Source: Cacajao melanocephalus (taxonomy: Eukaryota; Chordata; Mammalia; Primates; Pitheciidae). From it: 64,000 nt of DNA. Position numbers and translations under genes: made by a program. The notes beneath the pieces are model-generated. The model saw nothing but the letters and a program-made list of their open reading frames with translations, did no database searches and was not told where the DNA came from. Positions within the stretch are counted from its first letter, which is position 1. Every line of letters begins with the position of its first letter. Of the stretch, positions 23,341 to 35,287 are shown piece after piece. The stretch is from the NCBI GenBank assembly GCA_963573385.1, contig CAUYLG010061814.1:1-64000 (forward strand). The letters run 5' to 3'.

Positions 23341-24240
23341 AAGTCAGAGGGGGCGGCACCCACTCCCAGGAAGCTTAACCATGGTGCTCACTCCCTGTCC
23401 TTGGCCCAGCACAGTCCTGGAGTTTGAGAGCTCAACACACAAGCAAACGAGCAGGGCCCAGTAAGTGGCAGTGTATGTGGCACAGCCTAGCTCTTGATGT
23501 TCCCCCAGCCTGGTGGGTATACAAAAATGGGGCAAGCAGGTGGAGGAGAAAGCAGACAGCCAATGCAGAAACCTGCCTGAAAAGCTTTTGGGCAAAGTGA
23601 TCATTTCAAGACACTGGTACTATCGAGAGCATTGCCACTGGCCTTTATTACTGGAGTTCTGAAGATGAAAACAAGATCTTTGCTACTTAAGATTTTCATC
23701 CTTTCCTGCTGATTCTTCCCACTTGAAGTGCTAATCCTCTGCCAGCTGCGCAAGAGCTGCCTCCGTGGCAGGACTCACTGCCGAGTCCAAATGCCCGATT
23801 GTGGGTTCAGGTGGTGAAGGACCAGCAGGTTTGTCTGAAACAGACAAACAACTATAATCCTGATTTCCCTGGGACTATAAAAAATAAAAAGAAGGAAAGA
23901 AAACAGATGCTCTAAGGATGGGCTTCCACATGTACTCAACTTAGCTCAATTCAAAATGTTCTCCCTACATTTGCTCATCATGACCGTAAAGCAAGTAGAA
24001 AGAAGGAAAGGCTTGCATCAACTTGCTCTTCTTCAAAGAGTAAAAGAGAAGGGCCCCAAAGGGGTACATCATTTTTGGAAGGTCAACAGGGATTCAATGC
24101 TTGGGACAAGTCTCAAGGGCAGAGACACTGGCTTTCAAAGGCGCCACGCTTGTCACCAGACCACACTCTGGAAAGTGTTATTGCAAAAGCACTTATTCCG
24201 CTATTGGATTTCAGTCCAGGCAGTGTTCAAGTAGGTTTTT
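23341..24240. other. No gene or repeat recognised
   Basis: Includes a 92-codon plus-strand open frame (23956-24234) with no recognised domain. Nothing else is supported. Confidence 0.4.
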
Positions 24241-25890
24241 AATTGTAAAATAAAGTCCATTTGTTTGATGCACAATCTCAACTCTTTAAATTGTGTTTGC
24301 TCCCTTTGCCTCTAATCCAGGCTGCTCACTGCTCAGTAATTAGTCAAGTCGATCCTAGCCCTTAGTGCACATTAACAAGGTTCTACCAGAATAGGCTTCT
24401 GAGGTTTTGATGAAATGTGAAAATAGTTCTCTCTCTCCTCCTCCACTCTCATGATATATGATCAATTTATTTAACTCAAATTGCATTTTCAATAGCCCCG
24501 TCTTTCCCGAGTCAGCGTGTCTGCTGTAACTTATACTTGCGAAAGAGAGTCAGTGACAGGGTAGTATGGCTGGAGATAAACTGGGTGGAAACAGAAGTGT
24601 TGTATTTTATGCTACCTTGGATAAGCACAGTGACATCTTGAGCAAAGACAACAAAATCAGCAGTAGCCACGGTCCTCCTCAGCCAGCAACAATTATCAGG
24701 GGACGACAGTGTTGTCCAGGCTTTCTGTCCGTTCTCCTAATGCAATGTTATTGGAATAATTAATGTATCTCAAAGTGGAGCTGAGTCCAAGTGGGCATTG
24801 AAACAACATACCGTGTTCCCTTGTCAGATGGTTTCTTTTTAACTATATAGAAAGCCCAAGTGAACATTTACTTCCCTATTATGCCTTAGAAACGAACTTA
24901 GAAGCTACTAATAATAGCATCACTTTAAAATATAAAGTAGAGAACATATTCTCCAGTGTCACCAGTGTGGTATATTTGTCTTCTGCTTAATTTGCCCTCA
25001 CTGTGTATTATTAGGAGTTAACACTGTAGTTTTGTTTAATAACCAGCTTCACTGCCCATGGCTGACTCCAAACTGATCACTCAGTCCTGCTGATGAAAGT
25101 CCTAATTCATCCTTAGAGCAATTAGAGGGAAATTGGATAATCGTGCCTCTTCTTGCAAAGGTCTACTTGCAGCTATAGCCTATCCCCCAAGAGGTTAAGC
25201 AAATGCTCACTTTAGCTGCAAGTGAAATAGATACTTTCCCCGTAAGTGAGATAGGACCAAATTAATTTAGACTTCAAGAAGTTTTTAAGTGGGAGTTGGA
25301 GCTCAGCTTCTTTTCTTCTCCTCGCTCCGTTCCTCTCTCTGCGCATGGCTGGGTTAAATGTTCTCTGCCATTAGAAATCAATTATGATTCCCTACTATAT
25401 TGCATGCGCTGTCATGGCAGAACTGCACCTCGGCACACTGACTTCAGATGGCTTTTCTTCTTGCCCTTGACATTCTAGTGGTAATTTGAAAGTGGAAAAC
25501 TTCTCGGAGGATACGACACATCCTGCCTCAGACTGATCACATTTGCCTGATGGAAAGGTAGCCATTGCTGGCTCTTCTGTACACAGATTTTTTTCAACCT
25601 GATTGGAAAGGTTCTGGTGTAAGGGAAGGGTTATGATGGGCTACAGAGATTAGGGATGGGAAGATTAATGCAAAAATTACATAATATGTGTCTGTCAGCG
25701 TTATGGCACAGTTGGTTTGGACCCAGAAAAAGAAAAACAAAAAACAAGTGCCACGAAAGAATGACAAATTTCTAATCCCTAGACAAGCATGTCTGCTAAA
25801 TTTTCTGGGAGCCTTGGGTATGTCATGTAACTTTTAGGTCTCAATTTTTCTAATCTGCTAAACGAGAGCCTTGTGATTTCCAGTTCTTCC
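24241..25890. other. Long repeat-free stretch, possible conserved regulatory DNA
   Basis: About 1.6 kb without any recognisable mobile-element sequence. It has many TAAT/ATTA cores (cagtaattagtcaag, agcaattagaggg, aaattaatttag) and a CpG- and motif-rich spot near 25310-25420 (ctccgttcctctctctgcgc, gcatgcgctgtcatgg). Composition suggests an old, perhaps constrained, region. Function is inferred only. Confidence 0.35.
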
Positions 25891-26165
25891 TGCTTCTGTA
25901 ACAGTTAGAAATACAGTTTATTGCAAGTAACAGAACAAATGGGTTTCTTTGTGTCTCATTACAAGAAATCTAGAGAAAAATGGGTATTGACCTTGATTCC
26001 ACAGCTTGAAGTTATCAAGGTCAGCATCTCTGCAATTCTTTTAGATTTTTTCTGATCTTGCCTCAGGTGATTACTGAAATGGCTACTGCCTTTCAGGTGT
26101 GACATCCATGCTTCCTACAAAAACAGACAAGTAAGAAACCTTTTCTTCCTGAGCCTTTGTCTTTC
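25891..26165. repeat. Possible ancient repeat, family unresolved
   Basis: The start acagtttattgcaagtaaca and later cttgattccacagcttgaag faintly follow an old interspersed repeat I recall but cannot name. Confidence is low. Confidence 0.3.
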
Positions 26166-27155
26166 TTAAGCAAGAGATCTCACCCATCATATTGCTGCCT
26201 GTATCTTATTTCCCCAGAACCTGCGTTTGGCGACCTGTGGTACAAGATAAGCTGGGAAGTCAATTGTTTAGTTTTCCAGACTCTGTAGAGAAGGAGGCTA
26301 AGTAGAAAGGTTCTAGGACTGGGCGCCGATTCAACATGCGGTATCTGCACCCCAGCTTGCTTACTGTGCTACCTGTCTTACACAGGATAAGGGGATATTT
26401 ACTGTTCTTCTTTCCATTTGCCATAGTGGAGACAGCACTCCCTTCTACACGAAGCCAGGTACAGCAGCCAGTACCATGCATGCAGAAGTAACATGTGTCA
26501 GCTGCAGATGATGAAAACGTTTATGAGCCAGTGCACACTTCTTGGTATCTTCTCATCTCTCTACCCCTTCATTTAGAGAGGTTCCAGATGGTGAACTGAT
26601 CCCCCATCAGCCCAGATCTGGGGGTGAAGATGAAATGGAGCAGAGCCCCCTAATGGCACAGAGTGGACCTATAGCATGAGTGAGATTTAGGGGGAGTTCT
26701 TGTTATCACTGAATGACAGAGTACCCTCAGGAAACAGGTAGGAAGAGAAAATGTAGTTACTGCTAAAAACTCTACAACTATTGTTAGATCTCCATCTGGA
26801 GTCTTGCACCTCCAGCTTTTCCTGAGTATGGCCATTCCCTTTGCCCCTTCCTTCATTTCTGCCCTGTAGCCTTAAGAGCTTTCCAAATGATCAAGTGCTA
26901 CACTGGCCATGGAGACATGATGACAGTGACAACTTGCTGAGATGACTTCCTTTTAGAGTGCTGCAGCCTGTGTTGTGATGTGGGACCACATGGAGGGGTT
27001 GCTTTCAACATCTTTTTGTTAGGCTTGTCTCTGGCTCCTCAAAGTGGGAAGGGAATGAAATTCTTCCTGGACTGCAGCACTTGAAATTATTTTTTTGTGC
27101 TGCAGCAAATGTGATAATAATAACAGCAATGGTTTTGTAACACAGTTCTGTGGGC
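26166..27155. other. No gene or repeat recognised
   Basis: No supported coding sequence or repeat. Confidence 0.4.
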
Positions 27156-27158
27156 TCC

Positions 27159-27216
27159 ATTATCACCATCATCATTACCACCACCAGCACCGTCGTCGTC
27201 ATTATTATTATTGTTG
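27159..27216. repeat. Mixed triplet repeat (CAT/CAC/CGT/ATT)
   Basis: Successive imperfect triplet blocks: tatcaccatcatcattacca, then ccaccagcac, then three cgt-type units (cgtcgtcgtc), then four att units. In the opposite strand it encodes N/D-rich and T/V-rich frames that are compositional artefacts. Confidence 0.85.
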
Positions 27217-28325
27217 CCTCTAATGACATTTGACACCCAAGGAGCACCACCATGGGGCTGTGGACCTGAAACGTATAATCTCTTTCTACTGAGCATGTGT
27301 CTTTGAAAAGCCACTGGGAAAAGCAAGTCATCGAAACCCCCGGAAAGATAGATAATCTTCACCTACAAATGCAAAGAAAGGTGGAGTAGGGATTTGGAGA
27401 AAGAGTGGATTAAGCATTCAGGAAATTTGTTTCTTACTCATTTGTAGACTCCTTCTGTGACCCTAAACAAGGCTCTTGTCTTTTTTAAGTCCAATTTCTC
27501 CAATGCACTATTAAATACAAACAACATAATGTACTCAAATCCTTTTTGTATTTTAATAAACCCACAGAGAAAGAACATTGATCTTAGAAAAATCTACCTA
27601 GTGGTCAACTTGCTGAAGCCAAGCCTGTAGGTATGGTCAGGAACTTCACAGGCACCAGTTTCTGTACATCAAAGGAGGTCCCAAGGCTGTGAGTACACTT
27701 TTCCTGCCCTGTAGGAGCTATTTGCTTATTTGCAAAGAGAGAAATGAACAGGCAAACAGGAAGGGCTAAATAACATTAGGCTATTTATTTGCAAATATGT
27801 ACAGCCCTGCGGTGTCTGTGTATGCAGGAAGGTATTGAATAGGAAAGACCCAGCAGGGCTGGACACAGCAGCCCATCAGCCCAGAACTCTTCATTTCCGG
27901 ATACACACTGTCACACACTGCTCAGAAGCATTAAAACTTTATGTCCTTCCCTACGTAGCTTGGTAACAGTCTGGACTTGGCCTAGGGATTTGTCTTACAC
28001 CTGTACAAAGCAGACTCAGAGGCCCCCTGGGTATCCTGAGGAGCAGCGTGCCTCTCCCTGATCTCTATTCCAAAAGCTGGCATATTCCATGGGTAAATGG
28101 AATATAAGAGTGATTCAGTCCCCTAACAACTTGCAAGTATCCTCTGGAGGTCAGTTTTCCTTTGAAAGGAAATATAGCTATTATCCATCCTTCCTAAGAT
28201 GCTTCTTGTTCTTAATCTTTTGGGGTTTTTCTTGTTTTTTTTTTGTTCCCCACTATTAACTAGGCCATAGACTTCATTGCTATTTCACCAGTTTTTCCAT
28301 CCATATTCTATTTCTGTTTGAAGAT
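27217..28325. other. No gene or repeat recognised
   Basis: Unique-looking sequence without supported features. Confidence 0.4.
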
Positions 28326-28329
28326 ACCA

Positions 28330-28564
28330 CATTGTGTTTAGTTGTCCTGTTTCCTTAGTCTCTTCCAATCTGGAACAGTTTCTCAGTCTTTCCTTGTTTT
28401 TCATAACCCTGACAGTTCTTAAAAGTACTAATGAGGTATTTTATAGTATGTCCCTCAGTTTGGATTTATCTGATACTTTCCACACTATTAGACTAGAGTT
28501 ATGGGTTTGGGGAATGAATATCTCAAGAGAAGTGCCTTCTCATCACGTATCTGGGGATATGTGG
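28330..28564. mobile_element. Ancient LINE-1-like element, left part
   Basis: The phrases gtgtttagttgtcctgtttc, tcttccaatctggaacagtt, tctttccttgtttttcataa and agtatgtccctcagtttgga follow an old L1M-type or HAL1-type sequence. It is interrupted by the LTR at 28565 and resumes at 28928. I am sure of the pattern but not of the subfamily or orientation. Confidence 0.6.
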
Positions 28565-28927
28565 TGACATGGTTTGGCTGTGTCCCCACTCAAATCTCAT
28601 CTTAAATTGTATCTCCCATAATCCCCATGTGTAGTGGAGGGACCCTGTAGAAAGTAATTGAATCATGAGGGTGAGTCTTTCCCATGCTGTTCTAGTGACA
28701 GGGAATAAGTCTCACGGGATCCGATGGTTTTATAAAGGGCAGTTCTCCTACACAAGCTCTCTTGCCTGCCACGATGTAAAACATAACTTTGCTCCTCATT
28801 CACCTTCTGCCACGAATGTGACATGTCCCCAGCCATGTGGAACTGTGAGTCCATTAAACTTCTTTCCATTATAAATTACCCACTCTCAGGTATGTCTTTA
28901 CTAGCAGAGTGAGAATAGACTAATACA
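28565..28927 (+). mobile_element. Solo MaLR LTR (THE1/MST family)
   Basis: A 363-bp LTR beginning tgacatggtttggctgtgtc and ending gactaataca. It is flanked by a perfect 5-bp target duplication, tgtgg (28560-28564 and 28928-28932), which fixes the ends and shows it is a solo LTR. It inserted into an older LINE-1-like element. It keeps the LTR signature ctgtgagtccattaaac with a polyadenylation-type att/aataaa region. It is non-coding. Confidence 0.95.
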
Positions 28928-29860
28928 TGTGGTCTCAGCATGACTTATCACTGACGATGTTAATGGTGATCACTTATGTGGTTAAAGTATTGCCTTCCTG
29001 CTTTCTCCACTGTAAAATTACAACTGTTCCATGTTCATATTCTGTGCTTTAGAAGGGAGTCACTAGGTTCAAGCCACAAGAGGAGGAGAATTAAGCTCCG
29101 TGTCCTGAAGAGGGTGTCTACATACATTATTTGGAATGCTTCTGTAAGAAAGATTTGGCCCTTCCCCACCTTTTATTTATTTATATCAATATGTACTTCC
29201 ATATTTATTTTTTTAGACTTTGACTCACAATTCAATACTATATTGTTTATTTCTTGCTCAGAGTGTTTCAATTTTGGCCATTGGAAGTTCTTTCAGATTG
29301 ACCCCTATGTCCTTTTAACATGTCTCTAGTTTTATTCTTTCCTTCTGCCCTCCTTCCCTTTCTTCTTTTCTTCATTTCTTTCTTTTTAAATCTTTTAGCA
29401 CTTTCAGGCTTCCTGACACTACATTACACTCCAAGCTCATCTTGCCCCAGCCCTATCAGCAGATATGTCTCCAAGGAGCACTAGTTCCTTTTATTGGAGA
29501 ATGATATATATTAATAGAAACCAATATTTGGATACTGGCTGTGCTCCTTGCTACTGGAGTGTCATTGCTGCTAGACCATCTCAGCAACCTGAGCTAGAAC
29601 CTGTATAAAAAAACTAACCCATGTATGCACACATATCTGTATCTATCTGTAGGTGTGTGTGCACACATGTATGTGTCTATATATAAACATGAGTTAATAC
29701 CGTCTCTTGTCCCTGGCATGAATCCAGCACCATGGAGTTTATTCTAGCTTTCTTTGACTGAAAAAGTTACTTATTGGTAACCTTTTTCTCTGACAGTGAG
29801 AAATCTGGCACCCATTACCTAAAATCCATTTACTCATTTGTTAAACTCAACTTCATTTGA
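28928..29860. mobile_element. Ancient LINE-1-like element, right part
   Basis: Continues the element split by the solo LTR: ctgctttctccactgtaaaa, ggaatgcttctgtaagaaag, ttttggccattggaagttct, ccttttattggagaatgata, ctactggagtgtcattgctg and ctctgacagtgagaaatctgg, all in the order of an old L1M-type consensus. It contains an internal 117-codon chance frame (28976-29329). Confidence 0.6.
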
Positions 29861-30160
29861 AATCTCCCTGATCCTTCAGTGTCAACTGGGTTCCTGGGTT
29901 CTAACCTCTAAGCACACCATCCACATCTCACTCACAGTATTTGCAAGAGTGTTCAAATGACTGTTTATTTAAGGCCTGCTCACCCTGCCATGTTGAAAGT
30001 TGCCCGAACAGCTAGACCATGCCGGCTGTTACACACTGCAAGTGTTTACTGGATAAATAGAAGAAGGAAGTAGGAAGACTGACTAATGTGACAGCTGCTT
30101 TTACAAAGGTCCTTCTGCCCAGTCTTCATTTGTAGTGTTGTCCTCACTATGACATCACCC
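29861..30160. other. No gene or repeat recognised
   Basis: May hold the fading end of the LINE-1-like element. Nothing else was recognised. Confidence 0.35.
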
Positions 30161-30164
30161 TCAG

Positions 30165-30380
30165 CCATAAGTTTTTCCTAATGACTCCCCAACATTCAAT
30201 TGTACTATCCTATTTTGTCATCTTCAAAGTGGTCACCATTACCTGCTGCTAACTTGACTGTCTGTTATTAGTCTCCCCGACTTAGACAGTAAGTGCCGTG
30301 CCAGCAGAGACCATCTTATTTACCACCACATCTTAAGAACAGTATGTGATCCAAAGAAGATGCCTAATAAAAATTCACTG
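30165..30380 (+). repeat. L2 3' end
   Basis: The phrases gtctccccgacttagacagt, ccagcagagaccatcttatt, gaacagtatgtgatc and tgcctaataaaaattcactg follow the L2 3' terminal region. Confidence 0.7.
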
Positions 30381-30518
30381 CAGATCAGCAGCAAGTAGAA
30401 ATACTATTAAGATTATTGGTTTTCTTATATCGATGCAGACATTGACTAGATATGTAATTAGTATTGTTATTTTGAAATGTTTTGGTGACCTTATCATAAA
30501 GATGGAAACAAAAAGAGA

Positions 30519-30722
30519 GAGAGACAGAGGGGGCGAGGAAGGGAAGGAAGGAAGAAAGGAAGGAAGGAAGGAAGGAAGGAAGGAAGGAAGGAAGGAAGGA
30601 AGGAAGGAGGGAGGGAGGGAGGGAGGGAAGGAGGGAGGGAGGGAAGGAAAGAAGGAAGAAAGAGGGGAGGAAGAAGAAGCCAGGGAGGGAAGAAGCAAGG
30701 GAGGAGAAAGGAAAAAGAAAAC
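30519..30722. repeat. GGAA/GGGA purine microsatellite
   Basis: About 200 bases almost wholly A and G on the plus strand. The core holds twelve consecutive GGAA units (30558-30605), followed by GGGA blocks and then irregular GAAGAA. Tandem GGAA cores form clustered ETS-type sites, and the long mirror-like purine run can adopt triplex DNA. The long open frames here (127, 123 and 76 codons) are artefacts of the repeat. Confidence 0.95.
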
Positions 30723-31285
30723 AAAATGAAAGCCCATGATAGCCAATGTTAGGCTTCAGTAAGAAACCATTTTAACAGATGTAGATTTAGAAATACAGAA
30801 GAATCACAGTTTGTCATTTACAGCCTGGTTGGGGTTTTTTGGCATTTTTCTACAATGCTTCCCAAATTTATTTGCATCACATTGTCTGCACAAACTACTG
30901 TTGTGTACCCTTTTCTGTTTCCCTTCCATCATTTGTCTTTCTCTCCCATGAAACTTATGAAAAAATATAAATTACTCAAAATGCAAACTAACTGGAAATA
31001 CGTTGGCTAAAGTAAAACATGAAAAGATTTATCAAAGGGTAAAGAGTGTAGGCAGGTTTGCAAAGTTCTCCGTTCATAACTGGAGTCCTTAGCCTCAAGT
31101 CCTTGGTCCTAAAACTGAGTCCTTCTCTTCAGGTTTTGCTTCATTTTTCTGTAAATGGTGTCACTTTTAGAGTTGAAGCTTATTAACTTGGACACTCTCA
31201 AATCAACTTTAAAAAACAATTGGAAGGGCACCAGGATAATGCTTACTTTACCACCCCCACCCCCAGCAATCAAAGAAATTGTTTC
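30723..31285. other. No gene or repeat recognised
   Basis: AT-rich sequence with nothing supported. A C-rich tract (accacccccacccccagc) lies at 31250-31267. Confidence 0.4.
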
Positions 31286-31289
31286 CTGC

Positions 31290-31455
31290 ACTGGTGATGT
31301 ACTACCCGAACGATACGTCAGAATCACCTGAGGTACTTTAAAATACGGATTCCTGGAAATCACCTCAGACCTACTGAGCTAAGTAGAGCCTTAGAATATA
31401 GGCTTTAGAAACATTTCCCAGGTGTTTCTTATTCCAGCTGCACAGCATTGGGCTG
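31290..31455 (+). mobile_element. MER5-like hAT fragment
   Basis: The phrases cgtcagaatcacctgaggta, gattcctggaaatcacctca, gacctactgagc and catttcccaggtgtttctta follow the MER5A internal order. The terminal motif is degraded. Confidence 0.65.
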
Positions 31456-32945
31456 GGCCAAGTACACATAATAAGAGTGTAAATGAACTTATAGTGGCAC
31501 TGTTTAAACTAAATAATACAGTCTGTTTTAAAAATTAGAACTGTTTATTCAAACCACTAATAAATTAATGTTTAAGTATTCTTTGAGCAAAAAAAGTCAA
31601 ACTTGTTTTTACTATGACCAATGGTAAGAAATATATTTTACATTACATTCTGGTGTACACCCACAATACATACATGTGCGAAACTGTATGTATATAAGCA
31701 AATTGAAAAATTCACAAAATAATACTTGTATAGTAGATGATGAAGTAAAAATGCAATGTTTCAAAAATGATGTTGATATCGAATAACAAATAAAACATAA
31801 AAAAAGTCCCAAATAAACAATACAAAAAATAGTCTAGGCAAACCCATATATATTGATTTTGTGACCCAGTAATGAAATGTAGTCTGAGGTTTGAAAAATA
31901 CTAAGTCACTACCTGGAGAGCTCGGTTTCTTCTTCCAGGTGTCTCAAGCACTTAAAAATAACAAAATTTAGAAACGGTGCCCAAATGATGAGGTGCTAGG
32001 AAATTTATGAAACTGCCTCAAGCACCTTGGATAAAAACACACTAGTTATGATATTTGACTGTTTGGAGCACCATTAAGTTTAAAACCTCACTTACAATTT
32101 CCCCGTGCCCCACTACTATTTCCCTGCTACTTTACTACATTTCCTCCTTCAGTTTGGATTCAGTTATCAAGCATTATTTTCTCTGTAAAGACCAGAGTCA
32201 AACTGACTCTAACCGTAAATTATAGACATAACACTATAACAAACGATTCAGGTTTTCTACTGATGTTCTTTGTCTTTTCTCATTGGTAAGTCATTTCTGT
32301 AAAACAGAAAATACCCCTTCTAATGCCATTCATCTCCTCTAGAACCCTAATTAATTTTTAGCCTAACAAACTCCATCCAAACCAACTACTCTGACCACAA
32401 ATCTCTTCTTTTTGCCTACCTTGCAAAGTCTTCCTTGTGCCCTTGTGTGCTGTTAGCTGTGCCCTTCTGACCACTCAGGTTCGATTCTTCCAAGATCTGC
32501 CCCTCCTGTTGTAAAGTTCATAGGGTCAGAAACAATAACTTCATCTTGTCAAATAATAATACCAGAAATGCTGATAATGACGGTGATACATTAAATTCAT
32601 GTCGCTCCCTCTTCCAGCACCTCGGGAGGCCCCAAGAAGACAAAAATACTAGATACAAAAAAAATTCTCATTATTTTAGACCAGAGGAAGTAGAAAAGGA
32701 ATTTCACATTCTCTAAAATCTGAATTTATGAAACTTTAAAATCTGAACATATATAATAAAGTAGTTCTGTTGGATAAAAATAGCTTCTTCTAAGTATGAT
32801 TAACAATGAAATGCAGGTTTTAAAAATTGTTGTTGAATGGAGCTCCTGAGGGACTTGCTTTCACGTAAATAATGCTATGTACCCAGCATTTCACTGTTGA
32901 TTCCAAACCAACTTTAAATGCTTGTTTTTGTAAGTAGTAAAGGAA
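31456..32945. other. AT-rich DNA, nothing recognised
   Basis: About 1.5 kb of AT-rich sequence with no clear repeat or open frame of note. Confidence 0.4.
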
Positions 32946-32949
32946 ATAA

Positions 32950-33130
32950 CTAACTTTTATTAGATCAGACTGTTCCATTTGAGCTTAGCAACAATGCATT
33001 GTAATTATCCCACTTTACAAAGGAGGCAACTGAGATTTCAAGAAGTAATCTGCCCAGAGGTGCACAGCTAATAAATTCTAGGACACAAACTCTAATGTCA
33101 GAGGCACTCCTGTCCTTAACACCACTTCCT
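32950..33130 (+). repeat. MIR SINE
   Basis: MIR order: gcttagcaacaatgcattgt, attatcccactttacaaagg, aggcaactgagatttcaaga and gaggtgcacagctaataaat. Confidence 0.75.
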
Positions 33131-34234
33131 AAAGCCTTATTTATGTTATTAACTTGCTTTGAAACCCCTATAAAAGTAAGCTCAATTCCAAACTCTTATG
33201 TAAACCATTGGGAATTTGAAAGGAGGTTGGTCAGATTTGGTAAAATGCTACCTTAATTGCCTTGGGATATTGGAAATAAAGGAAGGAATAGCTAGGAATA
33301 GCTCCATCATTTTAGGCTTTGAGAACAATTCCCCTGTGGACCTTTATTTCCAACTCTTATAAATATTACCGGACCATTTCTTTGGAGGAGGCCGCTTGCT
33401 CCCACCTCACTTTGACTCAGAGGAGAGTCATTTGCAAAGTTTCAACCAAAGCAAAAGTGCCCTTTCTGAGTTACAGGCCTGAGAAAAATTAACGTGTTTG
33501 GGTTTGCTTGGGCATTCTTTTTTGTTTTGTTTTGTTTTTAAAAAGTCAAGACTTTATTTTTCTCCCTAGCTCCCCCATAAGTCACAAATAGCTTTTCTTT
33601 CAAAGTTCAACCTTGTCAGGCTGTTAATCCTCCATGACGAAAAGCACACATGATAGGTTTATAAAGGTTTGGCTTTCAAATAAGGAAGTTATTAACGCTT
33701 CCATTCCTGTTTGGCCCCCCTTCTCATTAGTTCTAGAAGTCTCTTGGACTGAAGAGGCCAAGTGAACCATTTCCTCTGTGACCATTTACTCATAGCTCTC
33801 TACTTCTCCAGAAGAAAGTGTGCCTGGGGTATGGGAAGTCACCACAGAGAGCAGAGCAGGATGGGGGAAAGGGCAAACTTCAGAAAGGATGCTTTTAGGC
33901 TCACCAGACACCTAGGAGGGAGGTGGGCTAAACTCGGGGCTCAGGATCTGGCTGGAGACTCCCAGGGGAATGCTACTCATATGGGCTGAAGACATAGTTG
34001 AGGCCTCAAATATTCCTTGGGCATATAATCTTTCAGAGTCATCATCCATCAGTTGACTAGGGTATTGCAAGAACTAGATTTTCAAGGCACCTTGGGAAGG
34101 GGTATGAAAAAAGAATGAGGGCTTAAATTCAGAAGAGTTGATTTTGACTCCCAGCTCCACTTTAGACAGGTCAACACGCCTGAGCGGGTGTTTTCTCACC
34201 TTTAATAATCCCCATTTCTCAAGACTTTTATGAA
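33131..34234. other. No gene or repeat recognised apart from a short TTTTG run
   Basis: A (TTTTG)n low-complexity run lies at about 33519-33540. The rest has no supported feature. A 75-codon open frame at 33762-33989 is not recognisable. Confidence 0.4.
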
Positions 34235-34445
34235 AATAATAGCAGCATTGATTGGGTGTTTATTATGTGTCAAGCACTGTGTTGCATGTAAGTTTCTTAT
34301 TTAATCCTCCCAGCAATCCTAGTAGGTACCCACTCTGATGATCCTCACTTTACAGATGAAGAAACTGAAGTGTACAGATTAGATAACTAACTTTCAAGAT
34401 AACAGAATTGGTTTTCCAGTTGATGCAGTTTAGAAGAGTCCTATT
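34235..34445 (+). repeat. MIR SINE
   Basis: A well-kept MIR: tgtttattatgtgtcaagca, ttatttaatcctcccagcaa, ctcactttacagatgaagaa and actgaagtgtacagattaga. Confidence 0.85.
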
Positions 34446-34642
34446 CACTTCGCTATGGAATTCACTGCCTCAAAGGAGGTAATGGGTATGAAAACATTTT
34501 GTAAATTCTAAAGGCCTATACAATAGTGGTTACTTGTATTGTCTTATCAACATGTGACTTCCTGAGTATAATTCCCAGCTCTCAAAGTGACCTCAGAACA
34601 AACCCAGTAGAGAATGGGGAACCATTAAACCACTAACCGGTA

Positions 34643-34827
34643 CAGTTGTTCTTACTTAAGCATGCCTCCAAATCACCTGGAGGAACTGCTGAAACACAGA
34701 CTACTGAACCCCAAGCCCAAAGTTTATGATCCAGTCAGTCTGGGGTGGGGCCCCTAAATTTGCATTTCTAACACTTTCTCATATGAAGTCAATGTTGCTG
34801 GCCTGGACCACATTTTGAGAACTATTG
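34643..34827 (+). mobile_element. MER5A-type hAT transposon
   Basis: Complete in outline: start cagttgttcttacttaagca, middle aatcacctggaggaactgct and gtctggggtggggcccctaa, and end accacattttgagaactattg. It is non-coding. No clear 8-bp duplication remains. Confidence 0.85.
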
Positions 34828-34941
34828 GTATAGTGGTGCAAAGCACAGTCTTGGGATCAGAAGTCAGGCCTATCCCTTGCTGACTTAATGAGTTTGCCTA
34901 CATCTTAATTTTTCTCACCTCCAAAATGTAAACCCTATCAC
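34828..34941 (-). repeat. MIR SINE, left part (split by LTR)
   Basis: Follows the reversed MIR: tatagtggtgcaaagcacag, cttgggatcagaagtcaggc, ttaatttttctcacctccaa and aatgtaaaccctatc. It is interrupted by the ERV1-type LTR at 34942. Confidence 0.7.
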
Positions 34942-35287
34942 TGAGACAGCCAGGTGGGAAAAGCGTCCTCGCAAAACTCCAACCAACCTGTGCACCGGGA
35001 GGAGTGCGCACCCTGGTGGAGTCACAGGAGAATGCACCATTTGCGGCGGGGAGGATCCCGGCCCCTCCTCTTCCTGGGTGGTACCTGGAATTCAATTGGC
35101 AAGGCGGGAAGCCCACCAGCAAGAAGCACACTCTCTTGCTCACTAAGAGTCTCTGTTTCCCTTTATTTTTCCTTTTTGCCCAATAAATTCCATTTTTCTC
35201 ACTCTTCAAATTGTCTGCGAGCCTAAATTTTCGTGGCCGTGTGACAAGGACCCCACCTTGAGCTGAACTAAGGAAAGTCCCTCCACA
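34942..35287 (+). mobile_element. ERV1-type solo LTR inserted in a MIR
   Basis: A 346-bp unit starting tgagacagcc and ending cctccaca. It has a polyadenylation signal inside cccaataaattcc, followed by a U5-like part (tgcgagcctaaattttcgtg, gtgacaaggacc). It is CpG-rich compared with its flanks (gcgtcctcgc, gtgcgcaccc, tttgcggcggg). The flanking tetramers tcac/ttac match at 3 of 4 positions, as expected for an aged 4-bp duplication. It splits a minus-strand MIR. Subfamily unresolved, and no internal proviral sequence is present. Confidence 0.75.

Noticed and set aside
30346..30746. Long open frames on both strands over the purine repeat (127, 123 and 76 codons)
   Set aside because: They are produced by the GGAA/GGGA microsatellite, which lacks stop codons in several frames. 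The predicted proteins are simple KEGR-type or LPSF-type repeats.
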